Positions 36,063 to 45,002 of a stretch of DNA of 64,000 bases are shown one piece after another. The notes under the pieces were generated by a model. The model was not told the origin of the DNA. It ran no database searches and saw only the letters and a program-made list of their open reading frames with translations. This DNA is from Flavobacterium sp. 9. GTDB taxonomy: Bacteria; Bacteroidota; Bacteroidia; Flavobacteriales; Flavobacteriaceae. A program made the translations under genes and the position numbers. Position 1 is the stretch's first letter. Every line of letters starts with the position of its first letter. The DNA lies in NCBI RefSeq assembly GCF_002754195.1, contig NZ_PEEU01000001.1, positions 4,092,001 to 4,156,000 of the forward strand. Direction: 5' to 3'.

Positions 36063-36569
36063 TTAAAGTTTTTGAATGAAAAAAGAAACAATAAATGGTT
36101 GCATGTTATTATGTGGTTGGTTTCCTCCAGTTTTTTTTGTCTTCATTAAACCACCAGAACCTGCACTGACTGTTCTCTCAGAACCACCTCCGGCTGCATT
36201 GTGACCATCAGTAGCAATATCATGATCATGCTCAGGAAGTTCATCAAATGTCAATAGATGCGTCTTAGAACCTCCAAGAGCCCCTAAAACAGGATATTCG
36301 TCACTACAACCTATTGAAGTTCTTCCTCCTCGAGGTCTTGTACCGTTTAGTCCATTACATCTAGCCCATCCTGCACGTTCATTAATACCTAATCCGGTTT
36401 CTGTGAAATTAGCTTCCACATATTCGTTTGTGCAATCAATTTCTTTAATATCTCCTGGCAAGTAAATAGATTCAATTAAATGCGATAGTAGTGTACGCAT
36501 TTCTAAGGCTGTATTTTTTTCTCCGGTACCTAATCCCGCTATTAAATTTTGAAAACCTGCAAAATCCAT
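36063..36569 (-). CDS. phage tail-collar domain protein
   Basis: A 168-residue protein with the tail-collar or short-tail-fibre C-terminal pattern: YLPGDIKEID, GWARCNG, LTFDELPEHDHDI, and the ending NMQPFIVSFFIQKL. These Pro/His/Asn motifs are known from tail-collar and host-binding fibre tips. It is 2 bases from the next tail gene. Confidence 0.8.
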   Translation of the reverse strand: MDFAGFQNLIAGLGTGEKNTALEMRTLLSHLIESIYLPGDIKEIDCTNEYVEANFTETGLGINERAGWARCNGLNGTRPRGGRTSIGCSDEYPVLGALGGSKTHLLTFDELPEHDHDIATDGHNAAGGGSERTVSAGSGGLMKTKKTGGNQPHNNMQPFIVSFFIQKL

Positions 36570-36579
36570 ATTTAAATTT

Positions 36580-37701
36580 TTAAGTTAACCAATCATTTGG
36601 TAAAAAGTCATTATCACTCCAGTCGGCTCCGCCTTCAGTTTCATAATAGTTGCTTACTTTACCATTTTTTACAAATGAGAAAGTAAGATCTTGCGCATAT
36701 GAATGTTTTTTGTCTCTATATTCAAGTATTTTTTTAGTAGATGTTTGGATTTTTCTCCATTGAGAATTGATTTTAAGTAGAATATCTTGCGAATTTGCAA
36801 TTTCATTTACAATAACTCTCTCATTTTGCAACAACGATCCGGTATTGATCGTGTAAGTTGCTTCTTCATTAATTTCATAAACAACTTTTGATCCGTCAGC
36901 TTCTTGATAGTCGTTTATACTCAAAGAATCCTGTATTTCGAATTCACCATCAAAGTATGCAGGGATATAGTACCCAAAATTGTTTTTGAAATATATCTCC
37001 TTTACTGGAAAATCAGGAAAACGCATTAGTTTATACATTTTGGTAACAGTAGTTAAACCGCAAATAATGCTTAGTTCAAAGTAAAGAGTGTCTTTTACAA
37101 GTGCGATAGGCGAAAAATCAAAGGCATACAAAAAAACTTTTTTTCCTGTGAATGATTCTGTTATTTGTTCATTAAGCAGATTTCCAAAGTTGTCTTTTAA
37201 TTGAACTGTAGCAATCTCGCTATTTGCTTTTACATAAAATGGCACTATTATTTTTCCATTTTCAGGAACTCGAAGAACGGGAGGTGTTACACCTAAAATT
37301 TGAATTTTTGTACTATCATCAAAGTAAACTGGATTAGTATTGTACATGAAATAGAATTCCGGTAAATCAACCGTAGCAATAACAGTATCATCTGCCGAAA
37401 GTGATTTTTCCTGAATCGTTATTTTGAATTTCTTCTTTAGATGCGTTTGTTCAATTAATTGATTTTCAGTGTAAATTGTTAATACAGATTCAAAATAAGC
37501 ATTATATAATTTTACCAAATCTTTTGAAGCTGTATAACTATCTTTTCTGGACCAACCCTGTTCATCAAAAAAAACACCATCAACATAAATTAAGGCTCTA
37601 AAATAGAACCCGGTGCCATTTGATGACTGGACAACAACTTCTGTATTATTTGCATCAAGCAGGACTCTATTTAATCCAGGCGCTTTAATTATTGATATCA
37701 T
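36580..37701 (-). CDS. putative phage tail protein
   Basis: The 373-residue protein is rich in beta-strands (IKAPGLNRVLLDANNTEVVVQ) and has no enzyme motif. It is the first gene of the tail-tip transcript, driven by a box/-7 promoter at 37720-37755, and is followed by the collar protein. Distal-tail or tail-hub roles are plausible; I cannot choose. Confidence 0.6.
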   Translation of the reverse strand: MISIIKAPGLNRVLLDANNTEVVVQSSNGTGFYFRALIYVDGVFFDEQGWSRKDSYTASKDLVKLYNAYFESVLTIYTENQLIEQTHLKKKFKITIQEKSLSADDTVIATVDLPEFYFMYNTNPVYFDDSTKIQILGVTPPVLRVPENGKIIVPFYVKANSEIATVQLKDNFGNLLNEQITESFTGKKVFLYAFDFSPIALVKDTLYFELSIICGLTTVTKMYKLMRFPDFPVKEIYFKNNFGYYIPAYFDGEFEIQDSLSINDYQEADGSKVVYEINEEATYTINTGSLLQNERVIVNEIANSQDILLKINSQWRKIQTSTKKILEYRDKKHSYAQDLTFSFVKNGKVSNYYETEGGADWSDNDFLPNDWLT

Positions 37702-37719
37702 AATTCACATATTATTCCA

Positions 37720-37755
37720 CGAATTTAGAAGTGTTCGATCGTGAATAATAGGACA
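37720..37755 (-). promoter_or_regulatory. late-type phage promoter 1 (TGTCCTATT box)
   Basis: Minus strand: TGTCCTATT (37755-37747), 19 bases, TAAATTCG (37727-37720). It lies just after a terminator and upstream of the tail-tip genes starting at 37701. Confidence 0.7.
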
Positions 37756-37756
37756 G

Positions 37757-37787
37757 AAAAAAAGCCGCTAAAATAACTAGCGGCTTT
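37757..37787 (-). terminator. terminator after the moron gene
   Basis: A perfect 10-bp stem (37761-37770 with 37778-37787) is followed on the minus strand by seven T. Promoter 1 follows within 2 bases. Confidence 0.9.
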
Positions 37788-37791
37788 CAAT

Positions 37792-38247
37792 TTACATACT
37801 TACTAAACATTTCAAATATTCAGAATATTTTTCGCTGTCGAAAACTTCAGCCTCATAAATATATAATTTCACATCAGTTATTGGATTATCAATTATCCTC
37901 TGAATCTGCGCTTTAGATAAAGTGAAATTTGCAGAATATCTATAACTATCTCTTACACCAATATAAATAGGTTCATTAGGCTTTGAAATTTGAGTCCCAT
38001 CACGAAGTAATAAAATAACCCCCTTTTCTCCAGTACTTAGAGTAGATCCAGGAATATCAATTCTAATACTTATAATTGCTCCAGACTTTTTAAAACTTAT
38101 CCTGTCAGTAATCGGGCTACTATATGACGTTTTTTTCGAAAATTTATCTTCGTTAATTTTTATATTATTACATAAATCGCTATTTTGTCCGTAACCTAAG
38201 TAACAGAACATCAGTATTAAAATCGTAATTTGTTTTCTCATAGACAT
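37792..38247 (-). CDS. secreted prophage moron, unknown function
   Basis: The 151-residue protein begins with a clear Sec signal peptide (MRKQITILILMFCYLGYGQ, cleavage near residue 21). A small beta-rich domain with two Cys follows (SDLC and EYLKCL). It sits alone between the tape measure and tail-tip genes, with its own -7 box (38267-38274) and its own terminator, the layout of a lysogenic-conversion gene (moron). Export to the periplasm or surface would fit superinfection exclusion or a host-interaction role; this is inference. An alternative start codon is at 38241. Confidence 0.75.
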   Translation of the reverse strand: MSMRKQITILILMFCYLGYGQNSDLCNNIKINEDKFSKKTSYSSPITDRISFKKSGAIISIRIDIPGSTLSTGEKGVILLLRDGTQISKPNEPIYIGVRDSYRYSANFTLSKAQIQRIIDNPITDVKLYIYEAEVFDSEKYSEYLKCLVSM

Positions 38248-38266
38248 ATTTTTAAAGTTATAGTAA

Positions 38267-38274
38267 CAAACCTA
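38267..38274 (-). promoter_or_regulatory. -7 element of the moron gene
   Basis: The minus strand reads TAGGTTTG, a perfect TAnnTTTG, 19 bases before the ATG. The TGTCCTATT box is missing at the -19 spacing (38294-38302), so this unit would be read by the host polymerase, possibly in the lysogen. Confidence 0.5.
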
Positions 38275-38282
38275 CAAAATTA

Positions 38283-41200
38283 TTATTGACTAACGATCCC
38301 GTTCTGATCAGAAGCTTCACGTTCACTATTTAAATCATTAACTCTTTTTGCATCATCATAACCAAAATATAGATTTGGCGCAATTGGATTTTCTAATCTA
38401 AAGAGTACTGCTTTTAGCAACCCCGTCATTTCTGTACTGTTTTCATTAATTACTGACTGCGGAATTGCACCTGGTGAAGTTTCTCCTCCATTTATAAATT
38501 TATTTACCCTTTTTCCAGTTCTTTCCTGTTCTAACCAAGCAATAGTATTTGCATATCGTGGAGATTGAACCATTGCTTTCGGCACAACGTATTCTTCATC
38601 ATGTACCATTCCTGTCATTGGACCATATTCATCATAACCATAATGTGGGGTAGAACCAGTAAAACCACCATAAAAGAATTTAGGTGTCTTAGGCGCTTTT
38701 GCTTTTGTTATTTGTTTTACTTGTGCTGCTACAGTTGCTACAGTCGCTGCAATTTGAACGGCCTTAACTGCTGCATCTAAGATAGGATTACCCATTGAAG
38801 GCGCTGATAAAATAGAAGTAATTGCTAAAGCTCCGTTTATACCGGCCTGAGTTAAAGCTAATGCTTTTGATTGTCCAAACAATTCGCCCATTGCACCTGC
38901 CAACTGTCCAAGAGCGTTTAAGCTGGTAGTTACTTTCTGAATTTCTCGTTGTTTATCAAGTTCATCCTGTTGTTTTTTAGCTGCAGCACTAAAACGATTA
39001 TATTCATCTTCAGTAATTATTTTATCTGCAAGTAGCTTCTTATAATCGGCGAGTTGTTTTTGATAATCTTGTTGTTGCTTGATTTTATCAGCTTCATATT
39101 TACCATCTGCCTCTGCCAATGCTAATTCATTATCTGCTTGTAATTGTTCCGCTTTTAAAACCTTTTGTTCTTCTTCATATTGCTTTTTTAATTCAGTAGT
39201 CGAAGTTTGAAATCCTAATTCTAAAGTTTGACGTTGCGCTTCATACTCATAATCAATTGCTAATTTTAGTAGAGCTAATTCCTCTGCTGATTTTGCATCA
39301 GCTTGTGCTTTTTCAACATCAGATAAACGTTTTTCTGCTAATGCGTCAAGTTGTCTGTCTTTTATTTTATCTAAACGACTTGTTTCTTCAGCGATAATTT
39401 CGGGAGTTAGTTTTTTTGTCGAATCAATTTTACTCCTATTTGTTGCTATGAAGAAATTCAATTCTGCTTTTGCTAGATCAGATTTTGCTTTTGCCAACGC
39501 AAGTGCACGATCTAATTCTTCTTTAGCTGCTTTTTCCTGTTCAGCACGTATTTTGTCAAGAACTTTTTGTCTTGCTTCAGCTTCTTTTCTACGTTGTTCA
39601 TCTCGTATAGCCTTTTGTTTTGCAATAGCTTCTGCCAAAAGGCGTTGTTCTTCTGCTAATTCCTCGGCTGTTTTACTTGGTTTTTTAGCTTCTTCAGTAG
39701 TTTTTAAAACAATATCTTTCGATTTGAAAGAATCTAATCGTTTTTGAAGTTTTTCAACATCGATTCCCATTGCTTCGAGTAAAGGCCCAAAATTTGAAAC
39801 GATACTTTTTATCGCATCAATTACATTGTTTTTTATTTTACCAAAAAAATCACTAATTGTTTTACCAAGGTTTAAAAAATAATCGCCAAATAATTTAAAG
39901 GCACCTTTTAAATCTCCAGATATGACCGCTTTAACGAAGTCAAAAACAAATTTTAAATAATTAAAAACAAGTTTTATTGCAACACCAATTATATTAAAAG
40001 CTGCAACAACGACAAGTTTTAATTGTATAAATCCATTTACCAATATAATACCAACGAGATCGATTAGTGGCTGAATGTCTTTTTTAAGATCACTTAAATA
40101 AAATATGATATCAGCAAGTGCATCCGTTGCTTGTGCTTTAATTACATCCCACATGCCACCAAAACCTTTAATTTCGAAAAGTTCAGCTTGTGCTTTATTT
40201 AATTTTTCATTAGCAGCTAACAATTCAAGTTGTGCTTTGGTTCCTGCAGACATTTCCGCTTGTGCTGTTTTAGAAACTGCTTCTAAAATTTTTAGTGCAC
40301 CACCTGCGTCTTCACCCGCACCTTTAAAAACATCTGCTGTAAGTTGCGCCTGTTGTTGTTGCGATAATTGTGTTTTTTGTGATTGTACTGCAATTTCTTC
40401 TAAGGCTTCTTTTGTTGTTGTTGCACCGGCTGCAACTCTAGCCAAAATATCATCTGAAAAAGATGTACCGAACGCATTTTCAAGTGCATCTCTAGTAGCT
40501 TTCGTTTGCTCTTTTAAAGCTAAATCAGCTTCTTTTAATGCATCTGGTAGCTTGTCTGAATAAATTCCAAGATCATAACCTTTATTTAAAATATCGATAA
40601 ATTCTTGCGCCGAATAACCTGCCTTTACAAAGAATTCATCGTATTCGCCAATACTGTCTAAAAATTCTTCATTTTGGGCACCTCCATTAGCTAATCCCGT
40701 TGCAATAATTTTATTGGCCTCAGACATTGAAATGCCGTAGGATTTCGCTAAAGAATTAGCTCTTTCGGCAATCTCACCAAATTCTTTATCAAAAGTTTCT
40801 GCAGTTGCTTGAATTTCAGATCGAACTCCAGACATTGCTTCAGCGGAAACTCCAAATGCTCGCAATACATCGTTTGACTTTTCTAATTCTTTATTAAATT
40901 CAAATATATATTTTGTTCCAATTACTATTGCAGATAATGCTACAATTGCCTGACCCAGTGGAGTTGCAATAAACGCTAAAGAGGTTTTAATTAAATTAGT
41001 CAACTCCATTCTTATTCCTAAAAGCCCTTCTTTTGCACTTTTAAAATCTCCCGAAAGTAAACCGTCTCTAAATTTTTTCATACTTCCTTCCGATTCATCC
41101 ATTGCGCCGGAGGTTGCTTTTATCTCATCCTTAAATTCAGTTTGCCTCTCTGTCAATTCTTGAAGTTCCTTTCCTAATCTATCCAGATCTTCATTATAAG

Positions 41201-41336
41201 TAGCTGAATTTTTGTTTAATGCTCCAATCTCATTTCTTGTTTTTCCAATGGCACTGGTTATTCCAGTCAGGGAATTTACAACTTGCTTATCATTTATGTA
41301 AATGGATAATTCTCTAGGGATTTCTTTTCTTGCCAT
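38283..41336 (-). CDS. phage tail tape-measure protein
   Basis: The 1,017-residue protein that sets tail length and guides DNA exit. It has a long coiled-coil, Lys/Glu/Ala-rich region (about 545-810), two hydrophobic helical segments (about 120-145 and 420-460), and a C-terminal hydrophobic part with PKFFYGGFTG and PMTGMVHDEEYVVP, seen in many tape measures. If the usual 1.5 angstrom per residue rule holds, the tail is about 150 nm. Confidence 0.9.
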   Translation of the reverse strand: MARKEIPRELSIYINDKQVVNSLTGITSAIGKTRNEIGALNKNSATYNEDLDRLGKELQELTERQTEFKDEIKATSGAMDESEGSMKKFRDGLLSGDFKSAKEGLLGIRMELTNLIKTSLAFIATPLGQAIVALSAIVIGTKYIFEFNKELEKSNDVLRAFGVSAEAMSGVRSEIQATAETFDKEFGEIAERANSLAKSYGISMSEANKIIATGLANGGAQNEEFLDSIGEYDEFFVKAGYSAQEFIDILNKGYDLGIYSDKLPDALKEADLALKEQTKATRDALENAFGTSFSDDILARVAAGATTTKEALEEIAVQSQKTQLSQQQQAQLTADVFKGAGEDAGGALKILEAVSKTAQAEMSAGTKAQLELLAANEKLNKAQAELFEIKGFGGMWDVIKAQATDALADIIFYLSDLKKDIQPLIDLVGIILVNGFIQLKLVVVAAFNIIGVAIKLVFNYLKFVFDFVKAVISGDLKGAFKLFGDYFLNLGKTISDFFGKIKNNVIDAIKSIVSNFGPLLEAMGIDVEKLQKRLDSFKSKDIVLKTTEEAKKPSKTAEELAEEQRLLAEAIAKQKAIRDEQRRKEAEARQKVLDKIRAEQEKAAKEELDRALALAKAKSDLAKAELNFFIATNRSKIDSTKKLTPEIIAEETSRLDKIKDRQLDALAEKRLSDVEKAQADAKSAEELALLKLAIDYEYEAQRQTLELGFQTSTTELKKQYEEEQKVLKAEQLQADNELALAEADGKYEADKIKQQQDYQKQLADYKKLLADKIITEDEYNRFSAAAKKQQDELDKQREIQKVTTSLNALGQLAGAMGELFGQSKALALTQAGINGALAITSILSAPSMGNPILDAAVKAVQIAATVATVAAQVKQITKAKAPKTPKFFYGGFTGSTPHYGYDEYGPMTGMVHDEEYVVPKAMVQSPRYANTIAWLEQERTGKRVNKFINGGETSPGAIPQSVINENSTEMTGLLKAVLFRLENPIAPNLYFGYDDAKRVNDLNSEREASDQNGIVSQ

Positions 41337-41713
41337 TATTTTTTGAATTGAATTAATGCTGTAACTTGATCTAATCTTAATTCAGAAATGTCATCGGCCA
41401 ACGTGTCTAGAATTCTAGAAGAACCCAATGCTTTTTCAAAAACATCAGTTGCTTTTAATCGTTGATTTATACCATTTGATTTTTTGCCTTCAAAACCATA
41501 ATTCTGCATAAATATGTAATAAGGCGCTTTCATAATAATTCGCTGCAATCGTCCGTTTTTAAATTGGCTTCCCGCACCGGAAATACGCAATCCTTCACCG
41601 GATAATTTATTGGAAGTACTCGCGACCTCTTGACGAACTGAAAGTCTCAATGTTTTTACCACCTTTGAGGCGATTTCCTTCTCTTTTTGTAGAATATCGA
41701 TTCGACCTGCCAT
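41336..41713 (-). CDS. putative tail / neck protein
   Basis: A 125-residue basic protein starting MAGRIDILQKEKEIASKVVK. The position just before the tape measure suits a tail-completion or minor tail protein; no fold is recognised. An in-frame ATG at 41779 would place the start inside the preceding terminator and upstream of the promoter 2 box, so the ATG at 41713 is chosen. The stop codon shares its last base with the tape-measure start. Confidence 0.6.
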   Translation of the reverse strand: MAGRIDILQKEKEIASKVVKTLRLSVRQEVASTSNKLSGEGLRISGAGSQFKNGRLQRIIMKAPYYIFMQNYGFEGKKSNGINQRLKATDVFEKALGSSRILDTLADDISELRLDQVTALIQFKK

Positions 41714-41727
41714 AGCTAATTTTTTAG

Positions 41728-41763
41728 CTAATTTATCTGTCTTGAATGCTTTACAATAGGACA
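41728..41763 (-). promoter_or_regulatory. late-type phage promoter 2 (TGTCCTATT box)
   Basis: Minus strand: TGTCCTATT (41763-41755), 19 bases, TAAATTAG (41735-41728). Together with its terminator it is nearly identical to promoter 5, including the flank TTTTTTTATGTCC. Confidence 0.7.
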
Positions 41764-41764
41764 T

Positions 41765-41793
41765 AAAAAAACCTCCCATAATGAGAGGTTTTT
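41765..41793 (-). terminator. terminator before the tape-measure unit
   Basis: AAAAACCTC (41767-41775) pairs with GAGGTTTTT (41785-41793); T-rich on the minus strand. It lies 7 bases after the stop of the 41800-42288 gene. Confidence 0.88.
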
Positions 41794-41799
41794 AATTGA

Positions 41800-42288
41800 T
41801 TATGGATTCCATTTATCGGGGTCGTAGGTCAAATCTTCGTGATTTTTTAAAAGATACATTACATTCCAACCATACATATTATCAAAAATAGGCCCTACCT
41901 TTTCATAATTAAAAGTATTTGGATCAAACTTCCCAAACAACCAAGAATTTCTATCACCATTTAATTTCTTGAGATACGAGCAAATATCGATTGCCACATT
42001 CTCTAAAAGATCCAAAACTTCTTCTTGTCTATCGTAATTATCAGCCTTTCCGGTAAAATCTAAAAGTAAAAAAGAAATACTTCGCCCGTTAAATGTCGTA
42101 GTATTATTAGCGTTTGTGTTTAAAGCTGCTGAATGACTTTCCAAAAGTAAAGCCGGTGTTTGAACTCCCGACCGAAAACTACCATTTATTTCATTCCAGT
42201 TAAAACGGTAGAATCCCTGTAATACTTTATTAGAGATAGTAATTTCTTTATGAAATTCGACTATCGGTTTATGTGTTATGTCTCTCAT
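41800..42288 (-). CDS. putative tail-terminator-like structural protein
   Basis: The 162-residue protein has a mixed alpha/beta pattern (VEFHKEITISNKVLQGFYRF, SISFLLLDFTGKADNYDRQE) and no enzyme motif. Such small proteins before the tape measure often end or complete the tail tube. It overlaps the preceding gene by 4 bases (ATGA). The role is inferred from position. Confidence 0.5.
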   Translation of the reverse strand: MRDITHKPIVEFHKEITISNKVLQGFYRFNWNEINGSFRSGVQTPALLLESHSAALNTNANNTTTFNGRSISFLLLDFTGKADNYDRQEEVLDLLENVAIDICSYLKKLNGDRNSWLFGKFDPNTFNYEKVGPIFDNMYGWNVMYLLKNHEDLTYDPDKWNP

Positions 42289-43025
42289 GGTTTTGTTGGA
42301 GGTGTTAAATCTTCTTCAAATTGCTCGAGGAAAGTATAAATGTTTACTTTTTTAATCATTTCTAATTTAGACAAATCACCTTTTGCCATACTTAGAATCA
42401 CTTTAGAAAATCCATATTTCTTTTTTGGTTTAGACGCTCCCGGCTTTGGTTTTGGGAAAGCTTTTGGAAACCTTTTTACCAGGTTATTTTTGCATCCAAA
42501 ATATGCCATTTCTATAGCTAGTAATTTTTGAATAGAAACCCTTGCAAACGGTGCGGCCTTTTCATGTAACTCGTTTTTATCGAATACAGGTCTTGACTTT
42601 GATTCAGTGTACAATACAGCACACATATAATGTAAAAATTCAATATTCTTAGTTTCCCGCCACTTAATGTGCAGATCATCAACAACGGCAAATTCATCTG
42701 CAGTTATGTTTGCGATTCTGTTTTGTGGAGGGAAATACTTTCGTTTTTTTACCTTGATAAATTCCGGAAAGATAGTCCGGTTATTCTCTTTAAAAATATA
42801 CTCATAAGTTTTATGCAGATCAGAAAGCGGAAAGCTTCTAAGTATAATTCTGATTTTGGCTTTTTTAGCAAATTGCCACCATTTGATATCATTTAAAAGA
42901 AAAAAAAGTTTAACATAAAACTTTACATTCGTTTCAGTTGTACTAAAAAGCAAGGCAATTTTTTCTAATTGTCTACTACTCATTTCATCCCATGATTTGG
43001 GAATATATAATTTTACAGTTTTCAT
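42285..43025 (-). CDS. phage protein, tail-assembly-chaperone position
   Basis: A 246-residue, basic protein (SWDEMSSRQLEKIALLFSTT, ITADEFAVVDDLHIKWRETK), similar in feel to proteins that recur upstream of tape measures in Bacteroidota prophages. No catalytic motif. Its ATG overlaps the stop of the small gene before it, so translation is coupled. A chaperone role is a guess from gene order. Confidence 0.55.
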   Translation of the reverse strand: MKTVKLYIPKSWDEMSSRQLEKIALLFSTTETNVKFYVKLFFLLNDIKWWQFAKKAKIRIILRSFPLSDLHKTYEYIFKENNRTIFPEFIKVKKRKYFPPQNRIANITADEFAVVDDLHIKWRETKNIEFLHYMCAVLYTESKSRPVFDKNELHEKAAPFARVSIQKLLAIEMAYFGCKNNLVKRFPKAFPKPKPGASKPKKKYGFSKVILSMAKGDLSKLEMIKKVNIYTFLEQFEEDLTPPTKP

Positions 43026-43198
43026 TCCAAATCAATATTCGCTTCACGCAAAAGCTGTTTTTCTTTTAACATGATTTCCGCAACTGTTTTCCCAAATTTG
43101 GTATAAACAATTTCATTTACCACTGAGAGCATTTCAATTTCTTCAAATTGCTGGGCTTTCTTTTGCTTTAAAACCAATATTTCTTGCGCTAAACTCAT
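43022..43198 (-). CDS. small phage protein (58 residues)
   Basis: MSLAQEILVLKQKKAQQFEE begins a short, helical, charged protein ending in REANIDLE. Its ATG overlaps the u-spanin stop by 4 bases and its stop overlaps the ATG of the next gene by 4 bases, so it fills the gap exactly in a chain of ATGA couplings. This tight fit supports that it is real. Confidence 0.7.
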   Translation of the reverse strand: MSLAQEILVLKQKKAQQFEEIEMLSVVNEIVYTKFGKTVAEIMLKEKQLLREANIDLE

Positions 43199-43788
43199 AC
43201 TAAAGGATTTACTTTTTTATACTTTTTATACACTGATCTTCCGGCAAAAAACAGTATCACTGGAATTATGATCCAAAGAAAATTCCATAAACTAATCGCT
43301 TGCCGATTTGTTTCTTTTTTAGCTTCTTTTTTCTTAGCCTCGGCTTTTATTTTAGCAGCTAATTCAGTCTTTTGTTCGGCTGTCTTTTCCTGTTTTGTTT
43401 TTAGGAATTCTTCGGAATGTTGGGAATTCTGAGAATTATTACTGCTCTTATCATTTGTTTTTTTACTGACAATTTTTGCATTGTCCAGGATATGTTTTTT
43501 CCCATTTGGATCAATGTAGGATGCTGGCTTTGAAATATCTATTGGTTCTATGCTTGTTTCTTCAATTTGAATATCCTTTTGATCAGTAAGATTTGTAAAA
43601 GACCATTTCTTTAAATTAAAGTCCTGATTTAGGATTTCGTGGGAATTCCCGGAATTCCTGAAAATTCCTGAAAAATCCGTTTTTACTTTTTCTTCATTTT
43701 TACTAACGTTAGACTTTCTTGCACCACAAGAACTTACCACAGATAAAATTGATAATATTGCTAAACTAAATACTATTGTATTTCTCAT
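43195..43788 (-). CDS. candidate unimolecular spanin (u-spanin)
   Basis: The 197-residue protein has a lipoprotein signal ending at SSC with the lipid Cys at residue 21, and a C-terminal membrane helix (about 164-183, SLWNFLWIIIPVILFFAG) followed by a basic tail. A lipid anchor at one end and an inner-membrane helix at the other is the known plan of u-spanins, which fuse outer and inner membranes at the end of lysis. It lies right after the endolysin. The middle part is Lys/Glu-rich and could span the periplasm. Confidence 0.75.
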   Translation of the reverse strand: MRNTIVFSLAILSILSVVSSCGARKSNVSKNEEKVKTDFSGIFRNSGNSHEILNQDFNLKKWSFTNLTDQKDIQIEETSIEPIDISKPASYIDPNGKKHILDNAKIVSKKTNDKSSNNSQNSQHSEEFLKTKQEKTAEQKTELAAKIKAEAKKKEAKKETNRQAISLWNFLWIIIPVILFFAGRSVYKKYKKVNPLV

Positions 43789-43790
43789 TT

Positions 43791-44252
43791 TTAAATAATT
43801 ATATAGTTGTTCTTGTCCCTTTTTTTATTCTGAAGAATTCGCCAATTGCTAAATCCAATTTTGTCGAAATGTGGCATGTCCTTAAACGTCGTCCAATTAC
43901 CTCCCCAATTCCAACCATATTTAGCAAACACTTTAACACATTCATCCCAATCAGATATTTTGTCGTTGTCCCAATCAGCATGAGTGTCCCAACTAGCCGT
44001 TTTGCCATCGATAATCAAAACGATATCCACAGCAAACCCGTAATTGTGAATTGACTGGCCACCTCGGGCATTAGTAACTTTTGGACGTTTTTTATATAAG
44101 GCATCCTGCTCTTCAAAAGTTCTTAAACCTTCTGATATTCTGACCTGTGAACGTCCAGTTAAAGCCTCATTACATTCATTTATAATAGCGGTCATTTCTT
44201 GGCGCACACTAGGATGCAATTTTGAAATTCTTAATCCGGTTGCTTGATCCAT
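43791..44252 (-). CDS. M15-family peptidase endolysin
   Basis: The 153-residue D-Ala-D-Ala carboxypeptidase/endopeptidase-type domain cuts cell-wall peptides. Zinc and catalytic motifs: SIHNYGFAVDI (His and Asp) and DMPHFD (His). No signal peptide, so export depends on the holin. It follows the holin gene by 7 bases. Confidence 0.88.
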   Translation of the reverse strand: MDQATGLRISKLHPSVRQEMTAIINECNEALTGRSQVRISEGLRTFEEQDALYKKRPKVTNARGGQSIHNYGFAVDIVLIIDGKTASWDTHADWDNDKISDWDECVKVFAKYGWNWGGNWTTFKDMPHFDKIGFSNWRILQNKKRDKNNYIII

Positions 44253-44259
44253 TTTATAG

Positions 44260-44679
44260 TTATTTAGTTATTATATTACCCGAATCTGAAAAGAGATTCT
44301 TTATTTGAAAAGTTATTAATCGCCGAATTGGTCTGATAAAGTATTTCACAAAATCATTATTATTACCGATAACTTCCATGTTTTCTAAAATGGAAACAAC
44401 TTCAATATAAATCATTATACAAATCATCGAATCACCAAATAAATTGGAATATTGATCCCCAAATTTGCTATCGCTAACGCTTTTAATATTCAGCAGAACC
44501 ATTCCAATAATAATCGAACCACCATATTGTATGAATTTTGTAAATGTTTTACGAAATCCTTCCGAGGTTCTCGTAGTTTTAGTCAATGTTGCTTTTGTCA
44601 CACCAAAGACAAAATCCAAAACAAAAAGTATAAATAATCCTATCAACAAACTTCCATCTGGGGTATATTTTAAAATCAT
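44260..44679 (-). CDS. phage holin
   Basis: A 139-residue protein with three predicted membrane helices (about 10-27, 50-66, 80-98: LLIGLFILFVLDFVFGVTKA, YGGSIIIGMVLLNIK, SMICIMIYIEVVSILENM) and a charged C-terminus. This fits the phage holin family that lets endolysin out, and it is directly followed by the endolysin gene. Confidence 0.82.
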   Translation of the reverse strand: MILKYTPDGSLLIGLFILFVLDFVFGVTKATLTKTTRTSEGFRKTFTKFIQYGGSIIIGMVLLNIKSVSDSKFGDQYSNLFGDSMICIMIYIEVVSILENMEVIGNNNDFVKYFIRPIRRLITFQIKNLFSDSGNIITK

Positions 44680-44683
44680 TAGT

Positions 44684-44998
44684 TTAATTTATTATAGCAT
44701 CAATGCAATGCTTTTCAGTTAGAATATAGACTAGTACTTTCCCGATTTTGGATAGTTTGTTTTGTTTAATGTTTTTCCCCAGAACACCCGATATCGTTTC
44801 ATTGATGTTTCCGAACTGATAACCATCTGGCAGGATTAAAGTTTTATTCCAAAGCGTTCGGAATTCTCTGTTCGCTAGTTTATCAATAGTGATTGCGGAA
44901 TCACGGAAATAGCCTGGCGAAGCCACTAGCGCAAAATTTATTAATGATAATGGCAGATACAAGGCATATGCAATTAAATAGAGTAAAAAATTTATCAT
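44684..44998 (-). CDS. hypothetical phage protein with N-terminal membrane segment
   Basis: The 104-residue protein starts with a hydrophobic stretch (MINFLLYLIAYALYLPLSLI) followed by a soluble part. It lies 4 bases before the holin gene and may belong to the lysis cassette, perhaps as an antiholin or accessory; that is inference. Confidence 0.6.
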   Translation of the reverse strand: MINFLLYLIAYALYLPLSLINFALVASPGYFRDSAITIDKLANREFRTLWNKTLILPDGYQFGNINETISGVLGKNIKQNKLSKIGKVLVYILTEKHCIDAIIN

Positions 44999-45002
44999 AA
45001 TT

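Noticed and set aside
38294..38302. An eighth TGTCCTATT box for the moron gene
   Set aside because: The position 19 bases upstream of its -7 box has no similarity to the box.
40105..40563. 152-codon open frame on + inside the tape-measure gene
   Set aside because: It is a Ser/Ala/Cys-rich shadow of the coiled-coil codons, with no promoter, and lies wholly within an intact gene.
41887..41900. AATAGGCCC inside the 41800-42288 gene as a weak box
   Set aside because: Only the first six bases agree and it is within a coding region without a -7 element.
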